Positions 34,799-47,267 of a stretch of DNA of 64,000 nt are shown here, one piece after another. Each line of letters begins with the position of its first letter. Positions within the stretch are counted from its first letter, which is position 1. Location of the stretch: the NCBI RefSeq assembly GCF_029873635.1, contig NC_080425.1, positions 39,249,390 through 39,313,389 of the forward strand, given 5' to 3'. Under the pieces are notes generated by a model. The model was not told where the DNA came from, did no database searches, and saw nothing but the letters and a program-made list of their open reading frames with translations. The stretch is from Malania oleifera. Lineage: Eukaryota > Streptophyta > Magnoliopsida > Santalales > Ximeniaceae. The position numbers and the translations under genes were made by a program.

Positions 34799-34862
34799 AA
34801 AGGGCAGCCCGGTGCACAAAGCTCCTGCGTATGCAGGGGCCGGGGAAGGGGTGGACCACAAT
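34799..34862 (+). mobile_element. Au-type SINE fragment
   Basis: The stretch from GGGCAGCCCGGTGCAC through GGGCCGGGGAAGGGG to GGACCACAA matches the 5' half of the plant Au SINE, a tRNA-derived element with a Pol III promoter. The second half, with the T-rich end, is missing. Recognition from memory of the consensus. Confidence 0.75.
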
Positions 34863-35434
34863 GACTTAAATTTTTGAAGGAGATGCTTCTCAACCATTTT
34901 TACTGGGTTAAGCTTCTTATCTAATTCTAATGGGATAGAACCTTTTCAGTTATATTACATGGACCTTATATATACTCCCTGATATACGACCGAATGACTT
35001 GCTCATAATAGCATGCCATATTTGTGTGTGCATGCATGCCTATAAAGCATACGATTACATGAAAATTTAGAATTAATCCATAGCATAGAACATACAATGA
35101 GTAATTGTTCCCGATTTTACTATGGGAATGTCGATTGTATGATGGAATAGCATAGAATTTTGCATGTGTGATTTTTTTATAAATTAATATATCCCTATAT
35201 AATTTTTACTACATTCCGATCTTGCTTCATTCTATTCCTAAGAATAGAAATTCTGTGAACAAAATGTAACTATAGTATCTACTTTATCTTCTCTTGTCCA
35301 TCACTATCATTTATTATTTTATTTTTAAATTTTATTTTGTCTTCTACATCCACCACCTTGTTCGTTTACCGTTCTCTTCCATTTTTTAATGCATATATCT
35401 AACAGTGATGCTACACGATGTGCAATTAACCACA

Positions 35435-38090
35435 CATTAGACAAACAGCCCCTTAACCACTGGCACCAACCTTCACCAAAACCCTTTCTCACAGAAATTT
35501 TATCGAACAATCTCCGACTAACTCTGTCCTTGGCCTTCTCAAAATCCAATTGAAAAATGAAACCCCTCTTCTTTCTCCTACAAATATCCTCCACTTCATT
35601 TGCCACCAAAATAGCATCCATGAGTCGTCTACCCCCCCCCCCCCTCTCCCACAAAAGCACTCTTAGTTGTTAATATAGTCTTATCAAGCAGAGCATTCAG
35701 CCTATTGACTAAAACTTTGGTGATAATATGAACACTAGAAACTAGACTAATAGATCTGGTGTCCTTTACCTTAATGGATCTAGATTTCTTAGGCGTGAGA
35801 GTAACAAAAGTGAAATTAATGCTCTTACTAAGAATCCCATTCCCATAAAATTTGGCAAAGACTTTAAGCAAGTCATCCTTAATAAGATTCCAGCAATCTT
35901 GAAAGAAAGCTAAATTAAAGCCATCTGGACCTGGAGCCTTATTCCTCTCCATCCAAAAAACTGCCCCCTCAACTCCTCATCAAAAGGTCTCTCTAACAAA
36001 AGCATCTGATCCGTTACAATGAGGGAAAATATGATTAGTTCTTTTTTCCTCAGAATAAAGATCACGAAAAGAATTGTTGATCTCAAAGGCAATCCTACGT
36101 GGATCGGTAATAGTTCTTCCTCCCCCCACCTCCAACTCCCTAATCATATTTTCCCTCATTTTCCGTTAGCTAGACTATGGAAAAAACCAGTATTACAATC
36201 ACCTTTTCTGACCCATTTAAATTTGTTCTTTTGCCTCCAGCTCCTCCTTTCTTTGAAAATCACCTCTTCCATTTCATTCTTTAGAGAGGTCCTTTTTTCC
36301 TTCCTCACTCTTTGAGAGATTAGTCTCCTTTTCCTTTCCATCCGAAAATTCCAGCTCACCTTAAATGCTGGATTTTTTAATTTTAACATCACGATACAGC
36401 TTTTTATTCCAAATTTCCAATTTCTCCTACTCCTTTTTATGTCCTCTTCGCCATAGCTCCTCACTAATGGCTTAAAAGAAGCTTGGTCCAGCCACGTATT
36501 CTCAAACATAAAAGGAGCAGGACCCCATGACACTCTACTTGATTCTAGCAAAATAGGGTAGTGATCAGAAGTAGGTGTTGGGAGAACAGTTTTGAGAACG
36601 GTTAGAGAATTTTGTCATCCCAATGACTACAAAACAGGAATCTATCCAGTTTACAAGCCACTGCCATAGCCGGTCCCCCAAAGACTTAGTAGCAGTACTC
36701 GAAGGAAGATCTCTCAGGCCACACTCCATAATAAACAAGTCAAATTGCTTCATACTAGCATCAACTCAGCTCCCCCACCCACACTCTCCTTTTTTTTTCT
36801 CCCCTAGAAACCCCACAGCATTAGAGTCACCCCCCACTACCCAACTAGGGGAGTAAGACCTAAAAATGTAATAAAGATCATTGCAGAAAAGTAGTCATAA
36901 GAGTTGGTCTAGGTCCATATACAGAGGATGCCCACCATTGTCCTCTCCCTTTCACTTTGAAAAGAATAGAAAGGGGAAATCCCTCGTTCAATCATCTCTA
37001 TTTTAGTTTCCTGTATCATAACAATATCCAAGAAGTACTTAAACAAAACTTCCTTGATCATGCTCCTCTTCCTCACACCCCCTAAACATCTCACATTCCA
37101 ATTGATAATATTCATATCTTAACACGCTTACCGCTCTTCCCCAGCCCCTTGCCACCCTTATAGTTAATAGAAGAGACCAAATTTTAATTCGTTTTGGACT
37201 TTCTTTTCTTCCTCTTGTAGGTCCTGCAGCTCAAACCCAAACTCTCCTCCTTATTGAAGGGTCCACTAGTTTCAGGCCCAGTATCTTAGGAGTTTGTGCG
37301 GGTTAAATCTTTAACTTTTCTCTGACCTCCCTCATACCTAAACCCACGGCCCTCCTCCCTACAAGAATCCTCCTTTTGGCATGAAGTATTAGAAACCAGA
37401 AGAGGCTGAGCTAGAAGGGGAAATATTCCATTACTAGTTCTGGAGAAACACAGATCCCCTGAAGAAGCGCATCTACCATTTCATCATTATAACCCCCAGC
37501 ACCTAAGGAAGAAACATTCAAATTACTCACATGAAGGAGATCAAGATGGGTTAGAAGGCGAACACCCCTTACCATTTATGGCAATCAATTTATCTGAAAA
37601 ATGATTAATAGAATCTTTACCTGCCTGCGTACACACAGGATCCTGATGACATTCTTTCTTCATTGCTGTGAGGTGTTTCCAATGAGTGCATTGCCTCAAG
37701 CCAATCAAATCATTGTCTCCATTCATTTCAAATAGTTGAAATAGACCCCTCTCGTTAGCAAGTTTGAACTCAGCTCTTAGCTGGTCAACTGACAGTTCCT
37801 TCTCTGATTCACACATACCGCTCATATCATCCTCCAAATCAAATGAAGAGTCAAAATCTGTTTCCTCTTTAAAAGTAGCCTTCTGATTCTCCTTAAAATC
37901 TGACTTTATAAGAGAACATTGGTCAGTCAAATTAGGTTGAAATCCCGTAAGCCAATCCAAGAGTTTCTGATTGAACTAGAGCTTTCCTCCCTGCTGTGAA
38001 AAGGATCATCAGTCGCTGAACCTTTACCATCTGCTCTGCCTTTCTTTTTAGTGACTGCAGCCTTCTGTCCATCATTACAAATCAGCCATC
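35435..38090 (-). pseudogene. Large L1 LINE (ORF1 C-terminus, endonuclease, RT start), 3' part missing
   Basis: Read right to left. ORF1 linker and C-terminus are at about 38090-37130, including an acidic frame at 37541-37960 and an SSINYKGGKG motif near 37165. ORF2 starts at MNIINWNVRCLGG (37115), the endonuclease start, with IQETK near 37010 and later endonuclease blocks (GGDSNAVGFLGEK near 36830). A long linker follows (36156-36551), then RT from MERNKAPGPDGFN (about 35950) to LDFEKAKDRVS (35540) and the WLRGCLS block (35440). The RT catalytic YADD, zinc-binding and 3' tail parts are absent. Loss of the 3' end is unusual, since LINE copies normally lose the 5' end. A 13-base C run lies at 35632-35644. 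Confidence 0.88.
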
Positions 38091-39219
38091 ATGAACATGA
38101 ATACCCTTCTCTCCTCCCTCAGTTCTGGTACGCTTCGTGCCAGCGGTTGGAGCACACCTGCTGGACTTTTAGAAGAAGAGGCCCTCTTCTTTTCGACCCA
38201 CACCAGTTTGGTCTTAATATACCCTATGGACTTGAGCCTCTGAACATAAGGCCCACTTGTTTTCAGCCCTTTAAGCCCACTATGATTTTAAATTTGTTTA
38301 TGGTAAAATGCTCTGGAATGCTCTGTAATGCTTTTCCAAAAGCAAAAGACCCAATTTTCTGGAATGCTCTTTAATGCTTTCCCAAAACTAGAAGTTTCAA
38401 GTCAATTCAATTAAGTACTCTCTTCCAAGGTATCACACATAAAATGTGATTTTGATATATAGATATTTCATATTTTGTATTTAATGCATATTTATATAAA
38501 TATTTAAATACGTAATCATATATATGATATCATGGGTTTTCAAAACCATGCTATCTACCATCCTAGTTGAGAAGAAAATTTGTACTTTTATCTGGTCCAT
38601 TCTTGAAAAGTTATTTGGGTGTTCTCTCTTCTTAAAGCACGCATTCATCGTTTTAAGATCTGGCATGGTCAAGTCTAAGATCGTATCACCAGACTTAATA
38701 CCTCCATATCCATGTCCTCTATGTGTCCTCTCAATCCCTTTATTGGCCTTCCATTGTGACCATTCAAATGCGCTCTGAATATTTTCTCACTTCCTAATAT
38801 ATTTTTGTGTCTATACGCACAGAAAGAGAGAACAGAATGATGTTAAGCTTTCTTCTAACCGTTGTGTCAATTACCTTGACCCCTTTCCCAAGTGTGTGTA
38901 CCCTGAGTTTTGAGTTGCTAAACTAATCTAGTAGCCTTTGCCCCCCCAAACTAGCTTCTTTACTTGCTCACATCCATAATAATGCGGGAACCCTCAAATA
39001 TTTGATATGGTGCTTACAAGCTGTCATGTTGCTTCAGGGTGACTACCGAGCCCAGCCTTCTTTTCGATACTCCTAGGTGGTAAAAATGCAATATGTTGTA
39101 ATATTAATTACCTCCAGTTTTTGGAAATTGGAAAGGTGTTGATCATTAGTTGGAGGATGTTCGGGATATTAGCAATTTAGATTCCAATCAAGTTTGTTGA
39201 GTAAAAAGTGTGTCTAGGA
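38091..39219. other. UGGT intron 3, unassigned sequence
   Basis: No gene recognised. A 'GGAATGCTCT..AATGCTTT.CCAAAA' unit is repeated at about 38310-38340 and 38360-38388. Open frames on both strands at 38481-38778 overlap each other and show no family features. It may include the 5' end of the L1 on its left. Confidence 0.4.
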
Positions 39220-40125
39220 CTGTAAATGGTTTGGAAGGTGGTGCGGAAAAGAGTAAAAAAGAAGAAATGTGGTCGGGAGAATTTTGATGATTGTCATTTT
39301 TATCTAATAAATTTGAAGGTAATAAGGTTTATGCATGTTGAAAGGCAGCTTGTTTGGGTGCTGAAATGAAGAAGATATTTGAAGGAAAAAGAGAAAATTT
39401 GGGTGACTTAACAACAAAGTTACTAAGGGGAGGTTCTAATGGAGATTTCAGTATTGGGGAAGTCTCTAATGCTGAGAAGAATGTTGGATGTAGGAATGAG
39501 AATAGTAACGGCATGGTGGTTAAGAAATGGGGTGATTTTTTAGACTCAGAAAGTGATGTTAATAGTGATTTTGATTGTAGTGGAGGTTTGTTGTTGGCTG
39601 AGATCTGAGAACAATACAGCTATATTTTTGATTCCTGTGACGAAATAGATTTATCTTATGGCCATCCATCTCTGTTGGAAGGTTTGGAGGGGGTTTTTAT
39701 TTTTCATAATAATGGGTTGGTAAATAAATTTCTTTGTGCGGATGGAATTTTACCTACACCAGTGGAGGAGATTCTGAAGGAGGAGTTGGAAGCTCAAATT
39801 CTTTTGGATAAAATGGACTTAAAGTTGAGTGATATTGGAGGGAATGACGTGCACTTGGATGGTGGCAAAAGTTGAAAGGTGAAGGGGTAGAGGATATTAA
39901 TGAATTTGTAGAGTTCGGTAAATTATGATGGAAAGGGTTTGAGAGGATGGTTTCTTTGTTAAATTTGTTTAGCTTTATTTTGGGATCTTGTGTTCTCTTT
40001 GTTTTCTTTTTGCCTTTTCCCTTTTGTAAGTGTCTTTTTGTGGTGGACTTCTTGTCCCCGCATGCTGTTACTTCTCGTCTTTCTATCTAACATATGTACT
40101 TTTGTTATAAAAAACACACACACAC
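39220..40125 (+). mobile_element. Half-L1 element, copy B
   Basis: Frames at 39354-39608 and 39675-39875 encode the ORF1 C-terminal blocks KKWGDFLDSES, EQYSYIFDS, LLEGLEGVFIF and ILPTPVEEILKEELEAQ. Then comes GAGTTCGGTAAATTATGATG (39910-39930) followed at once by a T-rich tail with TGGACTTCTTGTCC (40044) and ending ACTTTTGTTATAAAA before an (AC)n run (40112-40128). The blocks match copy D at 58542-58940 protein for protein. There is no endonuclease or RT. One stop at 39606 splits the frame. Confidence 0.82.
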
Positions 40126-40152
40126 ACAATACGTTGTTAGAAGGGGACAGCC

Positions 40153-40421
40153 TGTTGGAAAGTTTCCAAATTTATCCAGTCAAGTCTCCTTGATTATAGG
40201 AGAAATTTCTGTAATTATGTAAATATTCTTAGGAGATATTCTAGGATATATTCTTAGGAGATATTCTAGGAGATTTGTTAGCAATTGTCATTTTTTATTT
40301 TGTTATTCTTTCCTTTGTTATTCTTTCCTTTTAGATTATCCTTGTAGTCTATAAGACATTCAGATTGTACCATATTTTAAAATAATAAGAAATACTGTTT
40401 TCAATTCTTCTCCACTTCTAG
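40153..40421 (+). repeat. copia 5' LTR in + orientation
   Basis: From TGTTGGAAAGTTTCC to about TCTCCACTTCTA, 269 bp. It is followed within two bases by a tRNA-Met primer site. About 95% identical to the inverted LTR at 40570-40808. It contains a duplicated AGGAGATATTCTAGGA-type unit and TTGTTATTCTTTCCTTTT repeats. Confidence 0.85.
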
Positions 40422-40422
40422 A

Positions 40423-40435
40423 TGGTATCAGAGCC
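40423..40435 (+). promoter_or_regulatory. copia primer binding site (initiator tRNA-Met)
   Basis: TGGTATCAGAGCC directly after the LTR, complementary to the initiator tRNA-Met 3' end. About 75 bases on, an ATG at 40510 opens a short gag start (MSEISETSTMARPE) that is cut at about 40570. Confidence 0.85.
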
Positions 40436-40569
40436 TGGTTTTCTTTTCCTTTCGGCAGTCAGCCTCTAAAACCTAGGCCTTATTGCCTTAACCCTGTTCA
40501 GCCTCCATTATGTCTGAAATTTCCGAAACTTCCACCATGGCCAGACCTGAACCTGTGGTCAACACCAAA

Positions 40570-40808
40570 ATTGAAAATAGTATTTCATATTATTTTAAAA
40601 TAAGGTACAATCTGAATCTCTTATAGACTACAAGGATAATCTAAAAGGAAAGAATAACAAAAGGAAAGAATGACAATTACTAACAAATCTCCTAGAATAT
40701 CTCCTAAGAATATACCCTATAATATCTCCTAAGAATATTTACATAATTACAGAAATTTCTCTAATAATCAAGGAGAGTTGATTGGATAAATTTGGAAACT
40801 TTCCAACA
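40570..40808 (-). repeat. copia 3' LTR in inverted orientation
   Basis: Reverse complement of the LTR at 40153, lacking its last 20 or so bases at the 40570 side. At 40809 it is followed by CTCCCCCTCAAG, the complement of a polypurine tract, so this is the 3' LTR of the minus-strand copia to its right. The join to the + strand gag fragment lies in an AAAATTGAAAA string. Confidence 0.85.
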
Positions 40809-42836
40809 CTCCCCCTCAAGCTGGTTTGAAGATGTCTTCCATAGCCAGATCAAATTTTCAAATTGCTTTCTGGTAGTCCTTTTGTAAGTATATCTGCTAC
40901 TTGTTCAATAGTAGAGATATAGGGTAAACAAATCAGTCCACTGTCCAGATTCTCCTTTGTAAAATGCTTGTCGACCTCAACATGTTTTGTTCTATCATGA
41001 AGCACTGGATTGTGAGCAATGGGTATGGCAGATTTGTTATCGCAATACAGTCTCATAGGTAGTGGATTAGTGACTTTCAATTCTTCCAATAATTTTTTAA
41101 TCCACAACACTTAACAAATTCCATGAGCAACTGCTCTAAATTCTGCCTCTGCGCTACTCCTAGCTACCACATTTTGTTTTTTGCTTCGCCATGTGACCAA
41201 ATTTCCACCAACAAAGGCACAATAACCAGAAATAGATCTTCTATTGGTTATAATCCCAGCCCAATCTGCATCAGTGTATACCTCAACTTGTAGATGTCTA
41301 TGGTCTTCAAACAATAGACCTTTTCTTGGAGTTCCCTTTAAATATCTCAGGATTCTATAAACTGCATCAAAGTGGTCAGGCCCTGGTGAGTGCATGAATT
41401 GGATTACCATACTGACAGCAAAGGCTATGTCAGGACGTGCATGTGATTGATAAAGTAGCCTTCCAACCAATCTTTGATACTTGTCTCTATTGGTTACTTC
41501 TTCAGGCTTGGCAGGTTGTAGTTTAAGATTAGGCTCTATAGGTGTCTCAGCTGCTTTACACCCTAGTAAACCTGTTTTTCCAAGCAAGTCAAGCTCATAT
41601 TTCCTTTGTGAAACAAAAATACCGTTTCTTGACCTTGCAAATTCCATACCGAGAAAATGCTTCAAGTCACCCAAGTCTTTAATCTCAAATTCATTAGCAA
41701 GCATCTGTTTTAATTTCTCAAGTTCCTTGCTGTCATCACCTGTCAAGATAATATCATCAACATAGACAATTAGAATAGCAACCTTCCCTTCACTTGAGTG
41801 CTTATGGAACATGATGTGATCAGCTTGACCTTGGCTGTAACCATGACCCTTTACAGCCTTCCCAAAGCATTCAAACCAAGCTCTCAGAGATTGCTTGAGC
41901 CCATACGATGATTTTTTCAATTTACACACCTTATCTCTGCCAAGATTACCTTCAAAACCTGGTGGTAATTCCATAAACACTTCATCCTCTAGATCTCCAT
42001 TTAAAAAAGCATTCTTTACATCCAACTGGTTTAAGGGCCAGTTAGAATGTACAGCTAAGGAGAGTAACACTCAGACTGAGTTTATCTTGGCCACTGGAGT
42101 TTCTTGATATTCAATTCTGTATTATATCTCTCAATATTGCCATCAGCCTTGCATTTAAACACCCACTTGCAACCTACAGTTTTCTTTTCCTTTGGTAAAT
42201 CAACAATTTCCCAAGTACTGTTGTTCCGTAGTGCATTCATCTCTTCAAGAACTGCTAACTTCCTATCTAGATGACCCATAGCTCCTGAATGGTGCTTGGA
42301 AAAAAATAGGTGAGAAATATTGGATGTAAAGGCCTTATGATTATGAGAGAGTCTATGGTATGATAAATATTTGGCAATGGGGTGTGGTACAGGTTCTAAC
42401 TCCTTTCCTAATGGCTATAGGTACATCAAGGTCAGTAGATTGATCAACTGGAAGTGTTAGGATTACCCGGGATTTCCAATTGACCAGTTTTTGGAGGTGA
42501 TGATTGATTCTGCTCTGAAATTGTAGGATGATCCTTATTATTAGAATGATACCTGCCTCTAGTATAAACACGAAGCCCAGAAGAGGGATTATTCTGTAGC
42601 AATTCTCCCCCTGTTTGTGATTCCCTTATGCTTTGTACAAGCAGATTGGGATTTCCATTTTTTTCACTATTTAAAATTTCAGTTCCTTGAATGTTTTGTA
42701 GAGGGATGTCAATGTCAAAGAAAACATTAGGCATTGGTATAGAAGTTTGCTAAAACTGATCTTCACTACTCTCTCTCTCCCCCTGAAGATAGTTTTGGTT
42801 AAAGTAAGGCTGATTTTCAACAAAAACGACATCCAG
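40809..42836 (-). pseudogene. Ty1/copia pol, RT and RNase H, 5' part missing
   Basis: On the minus strand. The end of the integrase-RT spacer is at 42836-42300 (VVFVENQPYF near 42835, then Gln/Ser/Asn-rich linker). RT starts with NSTWEIVDLP and VGCKWVF (about 42240-42150). After a small deletion near 42090 comes a long intact frame, 42070-41111 (319 codons), with [30 protein letters not shown], an intact YVDDIIL box near 41755 and RNase H blocks ([17 protein letters not shown]). The last part, 41110-40850, ends in the DILTKGLPE block. No gag, protease or integrase core. The right end runs directly into an L1 LINE. This is the best preserved RT in the window. Confidence 0.9.
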
Positions 42837-45720
42837 CTTAAAGATAAGCCTCTCTTTGCCCCTCCTCACATCCTCTACTGCCTCGTTGGCCACCAAAACA
42901 ATGTTCAAGATCTGTTTCTTTTATGAAGGCATTCTTGGTTGTGGCCATTGTATCTCTTAAAACCCCTCTCAACATCATAGATAAAATTTTAGACAAATAT
43001 TTTTAAGTTTTAGTAACCATGCTAATAGGCTTGAAATCCCTCACCCTCATTGATCTCTCCTTTGGAATGAGGGTAAAACAGTTGAGATCACACCATTACC
43101 ACCACCCCATTTCTATGGAATTCCTCAAAAGACCTCATAATGTCCTTTTGTAGCATCTCTTAATTCTCCTGAAAAAAGGCCATCATGAAATCATTAAGGG
43201 TTTTCTCCTTACCCATTTCAAACACTGTCTTAAACTTCAACTTTAAAAGGCTTCCCAAGCTACTGATTGGAATTTGTGTACTTCAGTTTTTTCATTAGTT
43301 TAAACCCCTTCCATCCTTAAACCAGACACTTCCCCCACCAAACCCTCACAAATGAGGGATGTGTCAACCACATGTTCTCTAATCTAAATGCTACGGGATT
43401 TCACTACCTCAAGTTGGGATCAAGGAGCATTGGACAAATGATTTGAGACAGATATCGCAATGGCCTACATTATGTTTTGAAGGAAGTGTTCCCACACGGT
43501 GAATAATAATGTATCAATATGTGAGGAAGCTTGTCTATCTCTTGATTTCCTATACTATCTAGGTAAATGGCTATGACTAAGAGGAATATCCTTGGGCCCA
43601 TAGTCTCATATGAAGAAATGAAACCTCCTTATGCTACTAGTGTCCCGGGAGCCCCCATAGTGACATGGAAATCACCCCCAACCACTCACCGCAGGCTACA
43701 CAAATTGAAAACACCAACTCTTCAAAAAAAGACACCATATTGAGGAAGAATTTGGACCATAAACAAATGTAAACCACCACACCTTAGAACCTCTACAGTT
43801 GAGCAAAACTGAAAGAGAGAAAGACCCTACTAAACAATCCTTCACAGAAGCTACCCTGGAGTCCCAAATTATAATTTGACCCCCTGAGACACTCGAAGAG
43901 GGGAGAACCATACAATTTCCCCCCCTCAATTCCTAGATGCTACGAATAAAATGTGTCAACTTCTTGATGCTTAGTCTCTTGTGGGAGTAGGATATCATGC
44001 TTATTCTTATTAATTAGCTCCTTTTAACCATTCTTCTCTTCCTACCTCCCCTTACAACCTTCACATTCCAAGACAAGTTCTTCATTTGAGACTCTTAGGG
44101 GCCTTGGACAACCCACATTCCTTCTCATAATTAACCAATGAAGCTAGTCATCCCAACTACCTAATCAATGTCTTAGATTTTTTCCTAACCTTAGGGGTCC
44201 TTTGCCCTTAGGCTAACTCTCTCCCCACTAGAGCTCACCAGAACCCAACTCATATAGGAGATCCTACGCATCTTGGTATTCCCTCTCATCGTCTAAAAGG
44301 TTCGCAAAACCCCTCATTGGCACTCCTTATGGCACAATGGTGATAAAAAAATTGTTTGGGAGAGCATCAAATTCTTGGAGAATTCTATCAAAAGAGACTT
44401 TGTTTACCTGGTGGGCCTCTGGTTGGTTGTTGCTGAGGCATTGACTCCAGACTTGGGTTGGAGATAGGGACCATGGAAAGCTGGGTTCCGATGGAGAAAG
44501 ACCAGGTTCTATTTGATTTGAAACATCATTTGAACCTGTGCTTCCCTGAACAGAATTACCCCAATCTTTGTTAGACTCAGCTGCCATTTAGCCTCTGCAA
44601 TCTGCCCCCTTTGTGCCTTGCAATTTGTTTGTTTACCTCATCTTTGACTTCATCCTTGTGCAGTCCTCTGACGGTTCAAGGTGTAGGTAGGCAGTTGCAA
44701 GTCTTAATCCTGTGAGATCCTCAGACTTCCTAGAACTTGATCTGCATCTCTTGATTGCCGTTGGCCACAATGCTTGAAGTGCCTATGGTTCTTTCCTGCT
44801 TTCTTGTTTACACATGCCCAAGTGGTCTGCCCTTGGGTGAGGCATCCTTATTGGACGTGGGAGCCCCCAGCATCAGTGCCGCTCTATAACTCAGATGAGC
44901 TTTTGTATGGGCCTCTTCCATCCGTTGTTGGGCTTCTCCTCTCCGTTGTTGAAGACCCCCTTAGCCCATCTTAATATTGGGCTTGATTGTCTTGTCAACC
45001 TGCGTGATCCCTTTATTGGGCCTGAATGCTTGAAGATCAGGCATACTTGTGCTGGCTAACTCATTCAAGTTTGAGTAACTTACCTGAAGTGGGTATTTGC
45101 CTTCTGTATCTGTACCCCTTGTGTCAGTTTTTCCATTGTCTGCAACTCCCCCTTCACGAACCACTGCCCTGGAAATTCTCCATTTCCGGTGATGCTGTGA
45201 TTCAAATCTTGAAAAGACTGACCGTGTTCTGCCCTCATTCATGGAGCCACAGTCCCGGCACTGCGACATTTGTTGTGGGTTGGCTAGACTTCTCTCCTCT
45301 GCTTTCCTGTGTGCTGCTTCCCAAAATTTCTTTGAGCCCAATGCCTCTGCTCCATCTGGTAAGAATGTTCTCTGGATGGCCCCCTTAACAGGTATGTACT
45401 CTTTCCATCAATATGAATCACACAGAGGCATTAATTCTCAAGAGAACTAAGACGACATGGTTGGGCGCCTAAATGTCTTCACCCAAAGATTCAAAGCTTT
45501 TGAGAAAATAAACCATCGTATATCCTTTGACAGCCAGCGACGTTCCTCAACTGTGAATGTTATGGAGAAGAAGCCGCTCTTGGTTTTCTCTCTAATCCTC
45601 CAAGTACTCCCTTTTCATTCAACCAGGAACTATTTTCTATTGATCTAAACAGAGCTCTGTGCTTCATTGTCCCAATTTGGAATGATATTGGCTGGCTTTG
45701 AGATGCTGGGTTTGGAAGGA
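42837..45720 (-). pseudogene. L1 LINE: ORF1, endonuclease and RT start, 3' part missing
   Basis: Read right to left. ORF1 N-terminal region is at about 45650-45300 (FFSITFTVEERRWL near 45580; WEAAHRKAEE near 45320). A linker with frames 44961-45341 and 44327-44587 follows. ORF2 endonuclease includes GGQIIIWDSRVASVKD (about 43880) and FVYGPN (43760). RT has broken frames with IN.GEGFQ (about 43050) and ends at RRGKER.IFKLD near 42840. At that point the sequence switches to copia pol. Many stops. As with the L1 at 35435, the RT core and 3' end are absent. Confidence 0.82.
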
Positions 45721-45919
45721 TTCAGAGAGAGAAAAGCAATTCTGGTTATGTATTAGGGAAAAAGAACAAACATAGGAGGTAGTGATGTGAGGATCTTTGA
45801 TGAGAGGTTCTTATTTAGGGATGAGTGTTGTAATAGAAGCAGTTCTGGTTGTGTAAAAGGGCAAAAATTACAGTAGAAGGATATGGTATGAGGAACTCTG
45901 GTGAAGGGTGCTGCATTAG

Positions 45920-46910
45920 GGATGATGTTGTCCAAGGCAAGATCACAAGGAATTGTACTTGGTTACTTGTGGATCTCCCCCCCCCCCCCGCGATTTTTGC
46001 CCATTGAATCCACCTTTAAAAATAACTTGACCATCAGCACCATCCATGACTTTGGAGGTTCACAGTGGAGTGTGAACATCTTTGGAGAAAGATTATTGTC
46101 ACTAATTGTGGCACTGATCATAACAAGTGGGTTTGGAAATGTGGGCTGGGAGGAGTTCTTTGCTTTGATATTACATTTGATGCTGGTATACTCCTTCCCA
46201 GATCTTTTCAGCTTGGCCTGTCATAAGGACACTTTGGTGAGTCAGGATGTTGTTATATCGGATAACGGATGGTGTAGATTACCCTTCTGAAAGTATTGCT
46301 CAAGTATGGGAATTGGAAACCTTTTCTGATTTTTTTGACTGTCTACAGAATTTGGCTTTGCCAGGATGTTCATGACGAACATAAGTGGAAGTTGAGCGAT
46401 AATGGTAATTACAAGGTACGATCATTAAATAAGATGCTGGAAAAATCAAACATTGCTGTTGGCTGATTAAACTTTCCTTGTAATGCTATCTAGAAATCAG
46501 TCGCTCCTACCCAATTTGCCTTCCTGGCTTGGGATGCTGCTCTGGGCAAAGTTTTAACCATAAATAATTTACAAGAGGGGGAATATTCTGGTTAATAGGT
46601 GTTTTTTGTGTTATGAAGCAGCTGAATAGTGTAAGTTTGAATTTGTTTATATTTTGGAATAGCGTGACTTTTTTTCTTGCATTGCTACTTGCTATAGGCT
46701 ATAGCTCTCTGCAAATGGCTTGTTTTGGAATGTTTAGGATTGTTTATATAGAAGAGTTGGACTGCCTTACTGCAATAGAGCTGTGTTCTAGATATTTTTC
46801 TTTTCATTTTTTCATTGTCTTGTTGGAGGATGTCTTGTTCTTCATGCTGTATTTTCTTTTGTCATGCTTTTATTCTTATCCCTTTCAATAAAGTTCTTTG
46901 TTTATAAAAA
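45920..46910 (+). pseudogene. L1 LINE 3' part
   Basis: Frame 45901-46290 ends with FPDLFSLACHKDTLVSQ and NGWCRLPF, blocks from the stretch between RT and the zinc-binding domain of L1 ORF2. Then KWKLSDNGNYKVRS (46390), PTQFAFLAWDAALGKVLTINNLQ (46500-46575) of the zinc-binding domain, and decayed tail sequence. It ends CAATAAAGTTCTTTGTTTATAAAAA near 46911. A 13-base C run is at 45977-45989. It is opposite in orientation to the L1 on its left. Confidence 0.8.
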
Positions 46911-46975
46911 TTGTTAATGTTCTATTGTCATTTATTTGTTTATAAAAAAATTGTTAATGTTCTATTGTCATTAGT
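46895..46975. repeat. Tandem duplication of about 37 bp at the L1 tail
   Basis: The unit TTTGTTTATAAAAATTGTTAATG... ending CTATTGTCATT occurs twice in a row, differing mainly in the length of the A run. It could be a target duplication with part of the tail, or a later tandem duplication. Confidence 0.75.
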
Positions 46976-47267
46976 AAGCCTTTTTCCTGACAAAATGGAG
47001 CAAGATTTTTGATACAAAAGCTACATTTGTATTGAGTTGGGACTTGAGGAGATCTCTTGGGCTGTAACTGATTTGTTTAGTTGATTGGAGTCCTGTTGGA
47101 TACTTGTATAGCTGTATGTTACAAGTGGTGGGAGTGTACATGTTAATATTACCAATTGTTCTTTCTTTTCCTTTGAAATAATCATAGGCATGAAAAATAG
47201 TGGGCTATTCTGTTGGTACTTATGTTAAAAAATTATTGCAATGCTTGCTGACTTAAAGAACTTCCAG
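46976..47267 (+). other. UGGT intron 3, distal end
   Basis: No element recognised. It includes the branch-point and pyrimidine region before the acceptor CTTCCAG at 47261-47267. Confidence 0.5.

Noticed and set aside
38481..38778. Overlapping frames on both strands in UGGT intron 3
   Set aside because: No family features, no splice context and no start context; left as unassigned sequence.
40423..40435. TGGTATCAGAGC strings as possible tRNA gene parts (also 14799 and 54474)
   Set aside because: They are primer binding sites next to LTRs or in the virus leader; no cloverleaf surrounds them.
41481..42107. Plus-strand frames within the copia pol
   Set aside because: Antisense shadows of the intact minus-strand RT frame at 41111-42070.
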